Positions 44,607 to 53,305 of a stretch of 64,000 bases of DNA are shown in pieces. The DNA is from JAXLQL01 sp046331625 (GTDB taxonomy: Bacteria; Acidobacteriota; Terriglobia; Bryobacterales; Bryobacteraceae). Made by a program: the position numbers and the translations under genes. Under the pieces are notes generated by a model, which had not been told where the DNA came from, did not search any database, and was given only the letters and a program-made list of their open reading frames with translations. Every line of letters begins with the position of its first letter. Position 1 is the first letter of the stretch. The stretch lies in the NCBI GenBank assembly GCA_046331625.1, contig JAXLQL010000003.1:434001-498000 (forward strand). Reading direction: 5' to 3'.

Positions 44607-45914
44607 ATGAACCGAGTGACCAAACAAGAGATCTTGTTGGCGGACCGCGAGTTCCTCTTTCCCGCGCTGTTCCACTATTTCGCCGAGCCTCTGGTGATCA
44701 CGCACGCCAAAGACCAGTGGGTGTGGGACATCGACGGCAACCAATACCTCGACTTCTTCGGCGGCATCCTCACCGTGAGCGTCGGCCACTGCAACGAGTT
44801 CGTGAACGCGCGGATGCGCGAGCAAATGGACCGGCTGCAGCACATCTCCACCGTCTATGTGAACGAGCCCATGACGCGTCTGGCCAAGCGGATCGCCGAC
44901 ATCACGCCCGAAGGCAAGCTGACGAAATCGATGTTCACGAACAGCGGCACCGAGGCGAACGAGACGGCGATCGTGGCGGCGCGGTGCTACACGGGGTCGA
45001 GCGAGATCATCGCGCTGCGGCATTCCTATCACGGGCGCTCGAACCTGGCGATGGCGGTGACGGGCGTTTCCGCATGGAAGACGGGTGGCGCGCCGCAGCC
45101 GGGGATCGTGTTCGCGCACAACGCCTACTGCTATCGCTGCCCGTTCGGGCTCGAGTATCCGAGTTGCGAGGTGCGCTGCGCGCGCGATGTGGAAGACGTG
45201 ATTCGGACGACGACCTCGGGGCGCATCGCGGGGTTCATCGCCGAGCCGATCCAAGGCGTGGGTGGATTCGTGACACCGCCGAAGGAGTACTTCGGGATCG
45301 TGGCCGGGATCGTGCGCAAGTATGGCGGCGTGGTGATCAGCGACGAGGTGCAAACGGCGTGGGGTCGCACGGGTGGAAAATGGTGGGGCTGCGAGCAGTA
45401 CGGCATGACGCCTGACGTGATCACCAGCGCGAAAGGCTTGGCGAACGGAAGCCCGATCGGGCTGACGGTGGCTACGCCGGAGGTGGCAAAGGCGGTGCCG
45501 TCACCGACGATTTCGACTTTCGGCGGGAATCCGGTGACTTCGACCGCGGCGCTGGCGGTGCTCGAATTCATCGAACAGAATCGGCTGGCGGAGAACGCGG
45601 CGACGGCGGGCGCGCATCTGCGAGCGGGACTCGAGGAGATCGGGCGGAAGCATGCGCTGGTGGGCGAGGTCCGCGGGATGGGGCTGATGCAGGCGCTCGA
45701 GCTGGTGAAGGATCGCAAGACGAAGGAGCCAGCGGCGGCTGAGGCGAGCGCGGTGCTCGAGGCGTCGCGGCGGCAGGGGATCCTGGTGGGCAAGGGCGGG
45801 CTGTATGGGAACGTGATCCGGATCACGCCGCCGCTGAACATTTCGAAAGGCGATATCGACGAGTTCCTGCTTCGTTTGGACAGGAGCTTTCAAGAGGTGC
45901 TGACCCATGGATGA
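44607..45914 (+). CDS. Class III (omega) aminotransferase, AGXT2-like
   Basis: 435 aa PLP aminotransferase. FTNSGTEANETAI (near 110), HSYHGRSN (near 138), ISDEVQTAWGRTG (near 245) and the PLP lysine in ITSAKGLANGSPIG (near 277) define the class III fold. A Cys-rich insert (AYCYRCPFGLEYPSCEVRC) is typical of the alanine-glyoxylate / aspartate aminotransferase-like group. Amino donor and acceptor cannot be told from sequence. Its last bases overlap the zinc-ribbon gene. Confidence 0.9.
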   Translation: MNRVTKQEILLADREFLFPALFHYFAEPLVITHAKDQWVWDIDGNQYLDFFGGILTVSVGHCNEFVNARMREQMDRLQHISTVYVNEPMTRLAKRIADITPEGKLTKSMFTNSGTEANETAIVAARCYTGSSEIIALRHSYHGRSNLAMAVTGVSAWKTGGAPQPGIVFAHNAYCYRCPFGLEYPSCEVRCARDVEDVIRTTTSGRIAGFIAEPIQGVGGFVTPPKEYFGIVAGIVRKYGGVVISDEVQTAWGRTGGKWWGCEQYGMTPDVITSAKGLANGSPIGLTVATPEVAKAVPSPTISTFGGNPVTSTAALAVLEFIEQNRLAENAATAGAHLRAGLEEIGRKHALVGEVRGMGLMQALELVKDRKTKEPAAAEASAVLEASRRQGILVGKGGLYGNVIRITPPLNISKGDIDEFLLRLDRSFQEVLTHG

Positions 45915-46185
45915 GCGAGCGTTCTATACGGAGTCGCAGACGACGAAGCCGATGCGGCTGCAGTGTCCTTACTGCCGGGAGACGGAGACGCACGATTTGC
46001 GGTGGCTGGTGCGGACGAAGAAAGACCGGATGCCAGGTGGGGGCGATGATCGGGATCGGGCGAAGTTCGCGAAGTCGGCGAGTTATATGGTGTTATTGGA
46101 TGACAAGGCGATGTGTAAGAACATGCGGTGTAGGAAGAGGTTCGATATTAGTGGGATCAAGACTACGGCGTTTTTGACGGAGTAA
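45907..46185 (+). CDS. Small zinc-ribbon-like protein
   Basis: 92 aa. CPYC near residue 20 and CKNMRC near 70 form two Cys pairs spaced like a zinc ribbon. The rest is basic and charged. It overlaps the aminotransferase stop by 8 bp, implying coupling. No family recognised; nucleic acid or protein binding is possible. Confidence 0.65.
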   Translation: MDERAFYTESQTTKPMRLQCPYCRETETHDLRWLVRTKKDRMPGGGDDRDRAKFAKSASYMVLLDDKAMCKNMRCRKRFDISGIKTTAFLTE

Positions 46186-46318
46186 ACGCGGAGCGCTCCC
46201 CGTACGCCCCTCCCGGAACTCCGGTACAGTTCCGTGATCTGCGGGGCGCACGTTGCGCCGTCGAAACGAGAAGAAGCGGTGCTTGCCTCGACGGCGAACG
46301 CGCGCTAGATTACGCGGG

Positions 46319-47071
46319 TCAAGGTCTGTGCTGCCGGTACCAATCGTCCATCCGCGAGAGTTTCTCTGCGGAGAGGCCATGATTGGCATTGCCCGCGTTT
46401 TTGTGGAACTCGGATGGAAGCACCTCGCGGAAGCTGGCAGGTGTCCGGAAGAGATCGGGCTGCGGCTCTCCTGGAATCAGGGCGACCAAGTTCTGTTCGG
46501 TGACGCCTTGTTCGCCCCATTCCGCTCGGAACTTCACGAGAGCGCATCCGTGATCGACGGCAAACCACCAAGTCATGTTCTTCTCACTCGCCATCTTGAC
46601 CGTGCGATAGCCAGATACAGTCTCGGTACCGAGGAGGGATTGCCCGGAAAGAACCGGGGAGCCAGCCAGGGAGTCGAGGCAGTTTGACCTGGGGTCTCGT
46701 ATCACAGATGCCACACTCCGATTGGGGCTTCTCGTCGTCATCTTGATCTCGCGAATGTCGTCAACGATTACCTCGTCGCCGGAAGGAAGATTGATCGTTC
46801 TCGAAGACGCGAACGGTTCTACGCGGCTCTCTGATCTCAGCACGCGAGCCCCGTCGCTGCGAACGGCAGTCGTGGTATCCCGACCGGCGTTGACCGACCC
46901 GTCGGGCGCGTAGACTGTACTCCTGACGATAGTTGTGTAGGGAATGGGCGTGGCGGGTCGGATCTGCGCCCGGGCGATTGTGAGCCACCCGACGTACAGC
47001 CCCAGGCCGACGGCCAAGCACCAAAAGCCCAAATTCGCAAATCTAGCGATGTTTCTTTGCTTCCTGATCAT
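46319..47071 (-). CDS. Single-pass membrane protein of unknown function
   Basis: About 250 aa from the ATG at 47071, which has AGGGAGGG 8 nt upstream. One N-terminal hydrophobic segment (FWCLAVGLGLYVGWL) anchors a mostly beta-rich extracytoplasmic domain (TINLPSGDEVIVDDIREIK, WWFAVDHGCALVKF). I do not recognise a family. It follows the Cys-rich peptide gene by 14 bp, so the two form an operon. Confidence 0.7.
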   Translation of the reverse strand: MIRKQRNIARFANLGFWCLAVGLGLYVGWLTIARAQIRPATPIPYTTIVRSTVYAPDGSVNAGRDTTTAVRSDGARVLRSESRVEPFASSRTINLPSGDEVIVDDIREIKMTTRSPNRSVASVIRDPRSNCLDSLAGSPVLSGQSLLGTETVSGYRTVKMASEKNMTWWFAVDHGCALVKFRAEWGEQGVTEQNLVALIPGEPQPDLFRTPASFREVLPSEFHKNAGNANHGLSAEKLSRMDDWYRQHRP

Positions 47072-47085
47072 GACTCTTGCCCTCC

Positions 47086-47376
47086 CTAAAACCAATAGCA
47101 TGCATTGGTGGTGTTGCAGATGTCGTTGAAATTGTCAAAATATCCCTCGCAGCCTTCGCTGTGTTGTGCGCACAGCGTCCAGCCGCAACAATACCCGCAT
47201 CCGCAGCCAGCTCGAACGTCGGAGTTGACGACCATCCCTGCCCCGCAGTGCTTGCTGCAACTGGGATCTGGCTGGGCTTGCAACAGGGCAGCGACGGAGA
47301 GAGAGACCAGAAGGGCGATCTTCATCAGAGCGCTATTCGCTACGCGCAATGAGGTTTGGAAACGTTGAGTATTCAC
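47086..47376 (-). CDS. Small secreted cysteine-rich protein
   Basis: 96 aa from a GTG at 47376 with GGGAG 7 nt upstream; an inner ATG at 47325 would give a cleaner signal peptide (MKIALLVSLSVAALLQAQ). The mature part of about 60 residues holds ten Cys (SCSKHC, GCGCGYCCGW, then singles to NACYW), implying several disulfides. No family recognised. It could be a structural, toxin-like or metal-binding peptide. Confidence 0.65.
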   Translation of the reverse strand: MNTQRFQTSLRVANSALMKIALLVSLSVAALLQAQPDPSCSKHCGAGMVVNSDVRAGCGCGYCCGWTLCAQHSEGCEGYFDNFNDICNTTNACYWF

Positions 47377-47785
47377 AGAGAGGCTCCCGTTCCTGACGCA
47401 GAATTAGGAGCAGCGCGGTGCAGGGGCGAAGAGGTGCGGTAGCAGCGCTGCCAGCGTAGCCAATGAGTTTGACAGTTCTGGTGTCACAGCCACAACGAAA
47501 ACGGCGCGCTTTCAGGCTCGCGCCGCTGCGGGGCAACTACGATAGTTGCGTCCCACTACCCGAAAGCCTACTCTCTTTTTTTCGTCGCGTCAATGCTGAA
47601 GAATCTCAAATATCTGCTCGATTTTCGAAAAGTGTGCGACTTCGCTTACACAGGCCTCCCCCAAGCGCGACCGGAAGTCCTCCCGCAGGTCGGCTTGAGA
47701 ATCCGTGGGGACCGAGGTGGCGCCAGGCAAGCCCAGCGCCAGGGGTGCCGTTGAAGGATAACGCGAGGTGTAAAGCGGTGACGGA
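47377..47785. other. Gene-free region
   Basis: About 410 bp between the Cys-rich peptide and the M14 peptidase, both on the minus strand. No supported gene. One short minus-strand frame (47590-47811) ends in a protein-like stretch but has no start signal or family. No terminator hairpin with a U-tract was found. Confidence 0.45.
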
Positions 47786-50470
47786 CTATTCCCGGAACCC
47801 CCCGCGTGCATGCGCCGGACCCCGGAAGACCGCGTTCAATACCAAAATATTCAGCCCATCCACATACGCCCGATAATCCGGATCCGCCGTGAACGCGACC
47901 ACAACCCCCCGGCCATGGCGACCCGTCACCACCAGCGGCTTGAACGCAAGTTGCTTGCGATTCTCCTCCCACAAGTAACCGCTCGAGAGTAACTCATCGG
48001 GACCCGCGAAGATCGCCACGTTCACGCCTTTGTCCGTCTTGATCGGAGCGAAGATCGAGCGCCCGCTCAGCACGGCGTACACCGTCTCTGGAACGCCAGC
48101 GGTCAGCCAGTGCTCCTGGTCCACCTTCACTTTCACGAGCACGCCGGCGATATCGTCGGGCAACTCCGTGTCGGCCTGGATCGCCTTCTCGTACTCCTCT
48201 TGTTTCGTAATGAGCTTGCCTGCTGTGCGGATCTCGTTGGTCGCGGGCTTGGGGGCCTCTGGCTTGGGCGCCGGCGTCTCAGGACGCGCGATGTTTTCCT
48301 GCTGCACTCCGAGCAGTCCGTTGCTCGCGAGGAACGCCGTCGCTCCCGCGCCGAGCGCGACGATGGTTCCGCCCGCCTGCGCCCAGTCTTTGATGCGCTG
48401 CATGCCGACGGGTCCGATCTCGGCGGCGTAGTTGCCTTGCGGATCGGGAAGCAGCAGCACGTGGAACTTCGTGAGGTCCGCCGTGGCGAGTTGGCGCGTG
48501 CGGACCGCGGTGACTGGGAATCCGTATTGGCGCTCGAGCACGAAGCGTGTGTGTCCCGCGGAGCCGCCCTGCACTGGCGTGTCCCACGCAAGCGCGATCT
48601 GCGGGCGCGCGATCGGGAAGACATTGTTCGATCCGAAATTGATGCCGGACTCGACCCAACTCGTGTTCACCGCGAGCACTTCGGCGCCGGATTCCTCGGC
48701 GAGTTTCGCGACCGCGTCATGCACGCCGGGTCCGTTTTGTTTCACCTGCACGATGACTGCGCCGGGTCCGAACTTGCGCCCGTTCTGCGTGAAAGCTTTG
48801 TCAGCGGAGTGGATGGTGAGGCCTTCGCGGAGGGCGTTGGTGAGGAAGCGGCCCGAGGCGTTGGCGCCCCAGGGGACGACGTACGCAACGGTCGCCTTGC
48901 CGCCCGTGACCGTACCCTTGGGTGCTGGGCCCTTGAAGGCTTCGAAGGCGCCCGCGGTCTCCGTGCCGGTGGGGATGCACTCCACGTTGTACATGAGCGG
49001 CAGTGACCATGCCGTGACGTCATAGATCTCGTCGCGGAGTTTGCGTTTGCGGCGGCGCTCCTGCTCGGCGATGAACTTGGCGTCCATGTCGGTCTTGGGG
49101 TCGAGCAGGTTGCGGATGAGCCGCTTGGCGGGTTGCGCAAGCGGCACAACATAGGAACCAGCCGGATACTGCTTGCCGTTGGCGGTGAAGGCGGCAGTGG
49201 CGCGCTTCAACTCCACGCCTTGTTCGGCGAGGTTGACGGCGAGCTTGTCGACCGAACTCGTGTTCCCGGTGCGCGGGAGAATGTACTCGCGGATCGGCTC
49301 CGTCTTGCCCTCTTCGATGGCGCTCGAGCGGAACTTATAGAAATTGTCGAGCAGGCGCTGGCGCATTTTGGCGGCGCTTTCGCAGGTGGCGAGCGAGGCG
49401 ATGAAGTGTTTGCGCACCGAGTCCTGGTAGCGGTAGAGCGTGCCGTCACTGCGCTGCGCGAGTAATCCGCGGACCGAAGCATTCTCGTAAGTCGCCGCGA
49501 TGCCGCCATAGAACCACGGCCAGGATGCGCCGTAGCCTGGATAGAATTCGTCATAAACTTCGCGAGTGAAGTAAGGATATCCGAACTGGTCAAAGTATTT
49601 AGCGTTATTCTCGCCAAGCTGCGCTTGCGATTCGAGCTGATACTTCTGTAAGTGTGGGTTGAAGGGCTCCGCGCCGGGGGAGAAGAAGTAGGTCGAGTCG
49701 GTGCCCATTTCGTGGAGATCAATGAAGATGAGCGGCCACCACTCGCGCATGACCTTGATGCGGCCCCGCGTTTCCGGCTGCGTGAGCGCGAACCAGTCGC
49801 GATTCATGTCGAAGTGGTAGTGGTTGGTTCGCCCGCCGGGCCACGGCTCGTTTCGCTCGGCGGAGACGGTGGATCCGTCGGGGGCGAGCCCTTCGGCGAC
49901 CGTGAAGTTGTGGACGAAGCGGTTGCGCCCGTCGGGATTCTCGGCGGGGTCGATGAGGACAAGGGCATCGCGAAGGATCTGGCTGACCATCGCGTCATTG
50001 CGCGCGGCCAGCAGATGGTAGGCGGTCATCATGGCGGCGTCGGGTCCTGAGATTTCGTTGCCGTGGACTCCGTTGGAGAGCATGACCACGGCTGGAAGGC
50101 CCGCGGTGAGCTTCTGCGCTTCGGCGGCGCTGGTCTTGCGCGGATCGGCCAGGCGCTGGATATCGGCCTTGATTTGGTCGAGGCGCTTGAGATTGGCTTC
50201 CGAGCCGATGGCGGCGTAGATGAGCCGGCGCTTTTCCCAGGTCCGCGCGTAGTCGAAGATTTTGATCCGGCTCGGGACCGCGGCGGCGAGCGCTTCGAAG
50301 TACTGCACGATTTCGGCGGGATAGGCGACGCGTTCGCCCGGAGCGAAGCCGAGCACCTTCTGCGTAGTGGGGATGGCGGGGTCGTATGGTGCGCCGGGCC
50401 ACATCTGGAAGCCCGGTTGGGCCGCAGCCACAGCCACAATCGTCAGCAAGAGGAGCGAACGCAGACGCAT
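47786..50470 (-). CDS. Secreted M14-family zinc carboxypeptidase
   Basis: About 894 aa from the ATG at 50470 (MRLRSLLLLTIVAVAAAQPG, signal peptide). The peptidase domain has the zinc site SNGVHGNEISGP (HxxE, near residue 138), NPDGRNRF, HFDMNRDW, the third ligand in DLHEMGTDS (near 252) and the general base in TYENASVRG (near 325). The C-terminal half (after about 560) resembles a class I glutamine-amidotransferase-like or beta-sandwich accessory region with a VVVAFTADPDYRAY end. Large two-domain M14 proteins of this type are frequent in Acidobacteria. Probable role: extracellular peptide trimming. Confidence 0.9.
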   Translation of the reverse strand: MRLRSLLLLTIVAVAAAQPGFQMWPGAPYDPAIPTTQKVLGFAPGERVAYPAEIVQYFEALAAAVPSRIKIFDYARTWEKRRLIYAAIGSEANLKRLDQIKADIQRLADPRKTSAAEAQKLTAGLPAVVMLSNGVHGNEISGPDAAMMTAYHLLAARNDAMVSQILRDALVLIDPAENPDGRNRFVHNFTVAEGLAPDGSTVSAERNEPWPGGRTNHYHFDMNRDWFALTQPETRGRIKVMREWWPLIFIDLHEMGTDSTYFFSPGAEPFNPHLQKYQLESQAQLGENNAKYFDQFGYPYFTREVYDEFYPGYGASWPWFYGGIAATYENASVRGLLAQRSDGTLYRYQDSVRKHFIASLATCESAAKMRQRLLDNFYKFRSSAIEEGKTEPIREYILPRTGNTSSVDKLAVNLAEQGVELKRATAAFTANGKQYPAGSYVVPLAQPAKRLIRNLLDPKTDMDAKFIAEQERRRKRKLRDEIYDVTAWSLPLMYNVECIPTGTETAGAFEAFKGPAPKGTVTGGKATVAYVVPWGANASGRFLTNALREGLTIHSADKAFTQNGRKFGPGAVIVQVKQNGPGVHDAVAKLAEESGAEVLAVNTSWVESGINFGSNNVFPIARPQIALAWDTPVQGGSAGHTRFVLERQYGFPVTAVRTRQLATADLTKFHVLLLPDPQGNYAAEIGPVGMQRIKDWAQAGGTIVALGAGATAFLASNGLLGVQQENIARPETPAPKPEAPKPATNEIRTAGKLITKQEEYEKAIQADTELPDDIAGVLVKVKVDQEHWLTAGVPETVYAVLSGRSIFAPIKTDKGVNVAIFAGPDELLSSGYLWEENRKQLAFKPLVVTGRHGRGVVVAFTADPDYRAYVDGLNILVLNAVFRGPAHARGGFRE

Positions 50471-50499
50471 TGTTCCAAGGTAGCGAAGTTGCGCCGCGA

Positions 50500-51120
50500 T
50501 CAGCGAGCTTTTCGCCAGCGCCCATCCGTCTCCCGAACCCACATTTCCGCGCGAAAGCGGATCGGTTCTTCCCACTGCAAGGAGGCGCGTATGGTGGTCA
50601 CGCTTTGGATGAAAGCCGCGAGTGCCGGAGCGGTAGGCGTGGACTGCAACAGCACCTGGAAGGTTCCGTAGAGCGATTCGACCGTGCGCATGCGCGCGAG
50701 TTCCAGCGGTTTCAGGCCCTGGGTGAAGCGATCGATATAGCGGTCACCCGGATCGTCACTTCGGTTTGACGGGCCTTCCACGATGTTCCAACCCTGCCAG
50801 ACGGCGGCAGTCTGGAGCGCGAGCGCGCCCGGAACATCGAGCAGCGCGCCTGGGCGGTGCCCCGCACGCTTGCGATCCTGATTGGAGATCCGGATCTGCT
50901 CGATGACGGTATCCACGTTGGGCAGGCGGCGGTCACAGAGCAGAAGGTGGTGGCGGATCGCGGTGCGGGCTTCCGGCCAGTCGGTGGCGAGGCAGCGATC
51001 GAGGAGCAGGTTCCACACGTCGCGGAGTACTGAGTACGGGATCACGTGATGCCAAGCCATCCCGGGCGCCGGACTCCCCCAAGGGCTTTGATGGTGTCGA
51101 ACGGTGATGGCCGGATTCAT
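50500..51120 (-). CDS. Hypothetical protein with HNH-like WHHVIP motif
   Basis: About 206 aa from the ATG at 51120; a GTG at 51219 would add 33 residues. The N-terminal AWHHVIPYSVLRDVWN recalls the HH-x-hydrophobic-P core of HNH/LHH nucleases, but the later Asn/His positions cannot be placed with confidence. RHHLLLCDRRLP and NQDRKRAGHRPG follow. No signal peptide. It diverges from the sigma-factor operon. Nuclease identity is tentative. Confidence 0.55.
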   Translation of the reverse strand: MNPAITVRHHQSPWGSPAPGMAWHHVIPYSVLRDVWNLLLDRCLATDWPEARTAIRHHLLLCDRRLPNVDTVIEQIRISNQDRKRAGHRPGALLDVPGALALQTAAVWQGWNIVEGPSNRSDDPGDRYIDRFTQGLKPLELARMRTVESLYGTFQVLLQSTPTAPALAAFIQSVTTIRASLQWEEPIRFRAEMWVRETDGRWRKAR

Positions 51121-51243
51121 GGGGCTGATGGGGTCAACTCTACCATGAGTAGTGATCGTAAGCGGCCTTTCGTTTCGGTGACGCCAACTCGCTTGCTGAA
51201 ACGTCTTTACCTTGGACACTTCCCCTTGTAACCTAGAGGTTTA

Positions 51244-51318
51244 CCGGTGCGCCATTGCAGTTAAGCCCGGAAGTGCGGGCTGACCGCGGCACCGGCCACC
51301 GAACTGCCGGATGCAATG
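51244..51318 (+). promoter_or_regulatory. Structured leader of the ECF sigma gene
   Basis: The 5' region has an outer stem CCGGTGC (51244-51250) with GCACCGG (51289-51295) and an inner hairpin AGCCCG (51264-51269) with CGGGCT (51276-51281). In addition CATTGCA (51253-51259) is complementary to TGCAATG (51312-51318), which overlaps the start codon. No clear SD is present. A translation-controlling fold is possible. Confidence 0.35.
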
Positions 51319-51904
51319 CGACTTTGACCTGATCGAGCGTGCCCGCAAAGGCGATGACGCCGCGTTCAATCAGGTGATCCAGGCTTACCGGAAGCGGATT
51401 CTGGGGACGCTGGCAAGGTTGATCGGCCGTGTGGAAGACGTGGAAGACGTGGCGCAGGAGGTCTTCCTACGGCTGTATTTTTCGCTCGAACAACTGCGCC
51501 AACCGGAGGTCTTTGAACCTTGGCTGTATCGGCTGACGGTAAATGCGGCCTACGACTATCTGCGCAAAAGGAAGCGGCGCCCGGAGTGGCGCATGTCGGA
51601 CTTGAGCGAGCAACAGGTGGTGATGGCCGACGCCGAAGCCGGCGGGCGCGCGGAAACGGATCGCTTGCAGGCGGCCGAGGTGCGCGACATGGTACAAGGA
51701 TTGCTCTCGGAAGTGAGCGAGGACGACCGGCTCCTGCTGACGCTGAAAGAAGTGGAAGGGCTGTCATTGAAAGAGCTGGAAGCGATCTATGGTGTAAAGG
51801 AGAATGCCCTCAAGGTCCGCCTGTTTCGGGCGCGGCAGAGGGTGTTAAAGGCTTGGGAGCGGATCCAGGGAACCAAACCTCCCCTAGGGGAAACTCCAGG
51901 CTAG
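51311..51904 (+). CDS. ECF-family RNA polymerase sigma factor
   Basis: 197 aa sigma70 of the extracytoplasmic-function type. Region 2 (DFDLIERARKGDDAAFNQVI, then DVAQEVFLRLYFSL with the -10-binding helix, WLYRLTVNAAYDYLRKRKRR) and region 4 (LTLKEVEGLSLKELEAIYGVKENALKVRLFRARQRV, in parts) are both complete. It heads a three-gene set with a small membrane protein and a periplasmic Spy/CpxP-like protein, the usual layout of a stress-response sigma operon. Confidence 0.93.
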   Translation: MQCDFDLIERARKGDDAAFNQVIQAYRKRILGTLARLIGRVEDVEDVAQEVFLRLYFSLEQLRQPEVFEPWLYRLTVNAAYDYLRKRKRRPEWRMSDLSEQQVVMADAEAGGRAETDRLQAAEVRDMVQGLLSEVSEDDRLLLTLKEVEGLSLKELEAIYGVKENALKVRLFRARQRVLKAWERIQGTKPPLGETPG

Positions 51905-51967
51905 AACCAGTCGAACTCGCGCGCCCGTCGCGCGGGGTTCGGCTACGATAGAATAGCTGGGGACCAC

Positions 51968-52309
51968 ATGCGCGAAATGGACGACAGTCTCGATCGGTTG
52001 TTCCGGAGATACCGCGAGGTCACGCCTGATCCGGAGGCCAGCGCGGACTTCATGCCGCGGTTGTGGCAGAAGATCGAAGCCCGGCGCGGCTTTTCCTGGA
52101 AGCTGCAGTCGTATGCCCGTGCCGTGTTGACGCTGTCCGCTACGGCTTGTCTCGCCCTGGCGGCGTTTGAATTCGTTTCGATGCAACCGTCGCCGTCGCT
52201 CCAAGCCCGGTATTATGTGGAAGCGCTCGATGACGATCACGGCCCCGACGCGATCGCCGGGGCGGATCTGGCTAACGTCAGTCTCGTGGAGGATGCGATA
52301 GCGCAATGA
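51968..52309 (+). CDS. Putative anti-sigma factor, single-pass membrane protein
   Basis: 113 aa. A cytoplasmic N-terminus (MDDSLDRLFRRYREVTPDPEAS) precedes one membrane segment (AVLTLSATACLALAAFEFV, residues 52-70) and a short external tail. There is no zinc-binding HxxxCxxC of ZAS anti-sigmas. The role is inferred from size, topology and place after the sigma gene. The stop overlaps the next start (ATGA). Confidence 0.65.
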   Translation: MREMDDSLDRLFRRYREVTPDPEASADFMPRLWQKIEARRGFSWKLQSYARAVLTLSATACLALAAFEFVSMQPSPSLQARYYVEALDDDHGPDAIAGADLANVSLVEDAIAQ

Positions 52310-52701
52310 AAGGAAGCGGATTGCGGGCAGCGGCCTCTCTGGCATTGGTGTTTTTCGCGGGTACGGCCGTGGGAGCTCTCTCTTTTCGCCTCTACAGCGC
52401 CCATACGGTTGCCGCCGGCGCACCGGCCCGGAGCGCCGACAGCTTCCGCCAGCGCTATACGGGCGAGTTGAAATCGCGCCTGGGCCTGAACGAAGATCAG
52501 GTCCGCGAACTGGGCTCGATTCTCGACACGACGCGAACGCTCTACCGCCAGCTTCATGAAAAGCATCGCCCCGAGTACGACGCCATCCATCAGAGCCAGG
52601 TGGAGCAGGTGCGCAACATCCTCACCGACAGCCAGCGCGCCGAGTATGAGAAGTTCGTCAAAGAGCGCGAGGAGCAACGCCGCCAGAAGGCGGGCAAGTA
52701 G
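52306..52701 (+). CDS. Spy/CpxP-like periplasmic protein
   Basis: 131 aa with an N-terminal membrane anchor or signal (AAASLALVFFAGTAVGALSF). The helical remainder has LGLNEDQVRELGSIL and ILTDSQRAEYEKFV, the LTxxQ-type repeats of Spy/CpxP and heavy-metal sensor proteins. It likely monitors envelope stress for the sigma pair. ATGA overlap with the preceding gene. Confidence 0.7.
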   Translation: MKGSGLRAAASLALVFFAGTAVGALSFRLYSAHTVAAGAPARSADSFRQRYTGELKSRLGLNEDQVRELGSILDTTRTLYRQLHEKHRPEYDAIHQSQVEQVRNILTDSQRAEYEKFVKEREEQRRQKAGK

Positions 52702-52840
52702 GCTGGCGTGAGCCACTAGTAGTACTCCGGTGGTCGAGTCCCCTGGTGGGCAGTACTTGGAGCGGCGTGGTACGGCAGAGGGTCCAAAACGCCTGTTTCG
52801 TTCCATTTACCCTCCAAGTGGCTGAGTCTAGAGTAGTTTC

Positions 52841-53143
52841 ATGCTCAGCTTGCTCTTCCAATTCAGCTACCTGCAGGTGTTGGACCTTCTGACCACGGTG
52901 GCTTTCCTCATGGTCGGCGTGCGGGAGGGCAATCCGCTGGTGCGGCTGGCCATCGAGTGGGCTCCGAGTCCGATCGTCGGCTTGCTCGCGGTGAAGGCGC
53001 TGGCGCTCGGGCTGGGCATCTACTGCCTCCATGCGGGCAAGCGCGCGCTGCTTTCCCGGATCAATATCCTGTTCGCCATCGTGGTGGCGTGGAACCTGGT
53101 GGCGCTGATCTTCGGCACGGCAAAGTTGACCCCTGGGTACTGA
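52841..53143 (+). CDS. Small membrane protein, DUF5658-like
   Basis: 100 aa with three hydrophobic segments. LDLLTTVAFLMVGVREGNPLVR near the N-terminus is the DUF5658-type signature (LD..TT...L..G..E.NPL). Function unknown. Stands alone between the sigma operon and a candidate small RNA. Confidence 0.75.
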   Translation: MLSLLFQFSYLQVLDLLTTVAFLMVGVREGNPLVRLAIEWAPSPIVGLLAVKALALGLGIYCLHAGKRALLSRINILFAIVVAWNLVALIFGTAKLTPGY

Positions 53144-53164
53144 TTAGAATCAATAACTTAGGGG

Positions 53165-53193
53165 TTGTAAACGGAACTCTTTTGTGGGATACT
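53165..53193 (+). promoter_or_regulatory. Putative promoter of candidate small RNA
   Basis: TTGTAA (53165-53170), 17-bp spacer, GATACT (53188-53193). Each box matches consensus at 4 of 6. No open frame follows before the terminator. Confidence 0.4.
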
Positions 53194-53199
53194 GGACTC

Positions 53200-53291
53200 A
53201 CATAAAGTCGTAATCGACTTGATCGCATTCCCGGCAGCGAGTTCGCTCGCTGCCACCCCCTCTCGACCCCAGGCCTCCCGCCTGGGGTTTT
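53200..53291 (+). ncRNA. Candidate small RNA of about 90 nt
   Basis: Between a promoter-like element and a Rho-independent terminator lie three perfect hairpins in series: AAGTCG-TAAT-CGACTT (53205-53220), GGCAGCGAG-TTCG-CTCGCTGCC (53233-53254, with a stable UUCG tetraloop), and CCCCAGGC-CTCCC-GCCTGGGG (53267-53287) followed by TTTT. There is no coding potential. The first two hairpins are not needed for termination. I do not recognise an RNA family. Confidence 0.45.
53267..53291 (+). terminator. Rho-independent terminator
   Basis: CCCCAGGC-CTCCC-GCCTGGGG then TTTT (8-bp GC stem), plus-strand orientation; the minus strand has no U-tract after the stem. Ends the candidate small RNA or, alternatively, the gene 52841-53143. 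Confidence 0.8.
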
Positions 53292-53305
53292 ACATTTTTC
53301 AGGCC

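Noticed and set aside
47590..47811. 73-codon minus-strand small gene
   Set aside because: The C-terminal half looks protein-like, but there is no SD, no family and it overlaps the end of the M14 gene.
52702..52840. Structured RNA after the sigma operon
   Set aside because: Only short imperfect inverted repeats; nothing comparable to the 53205-53291 stems.
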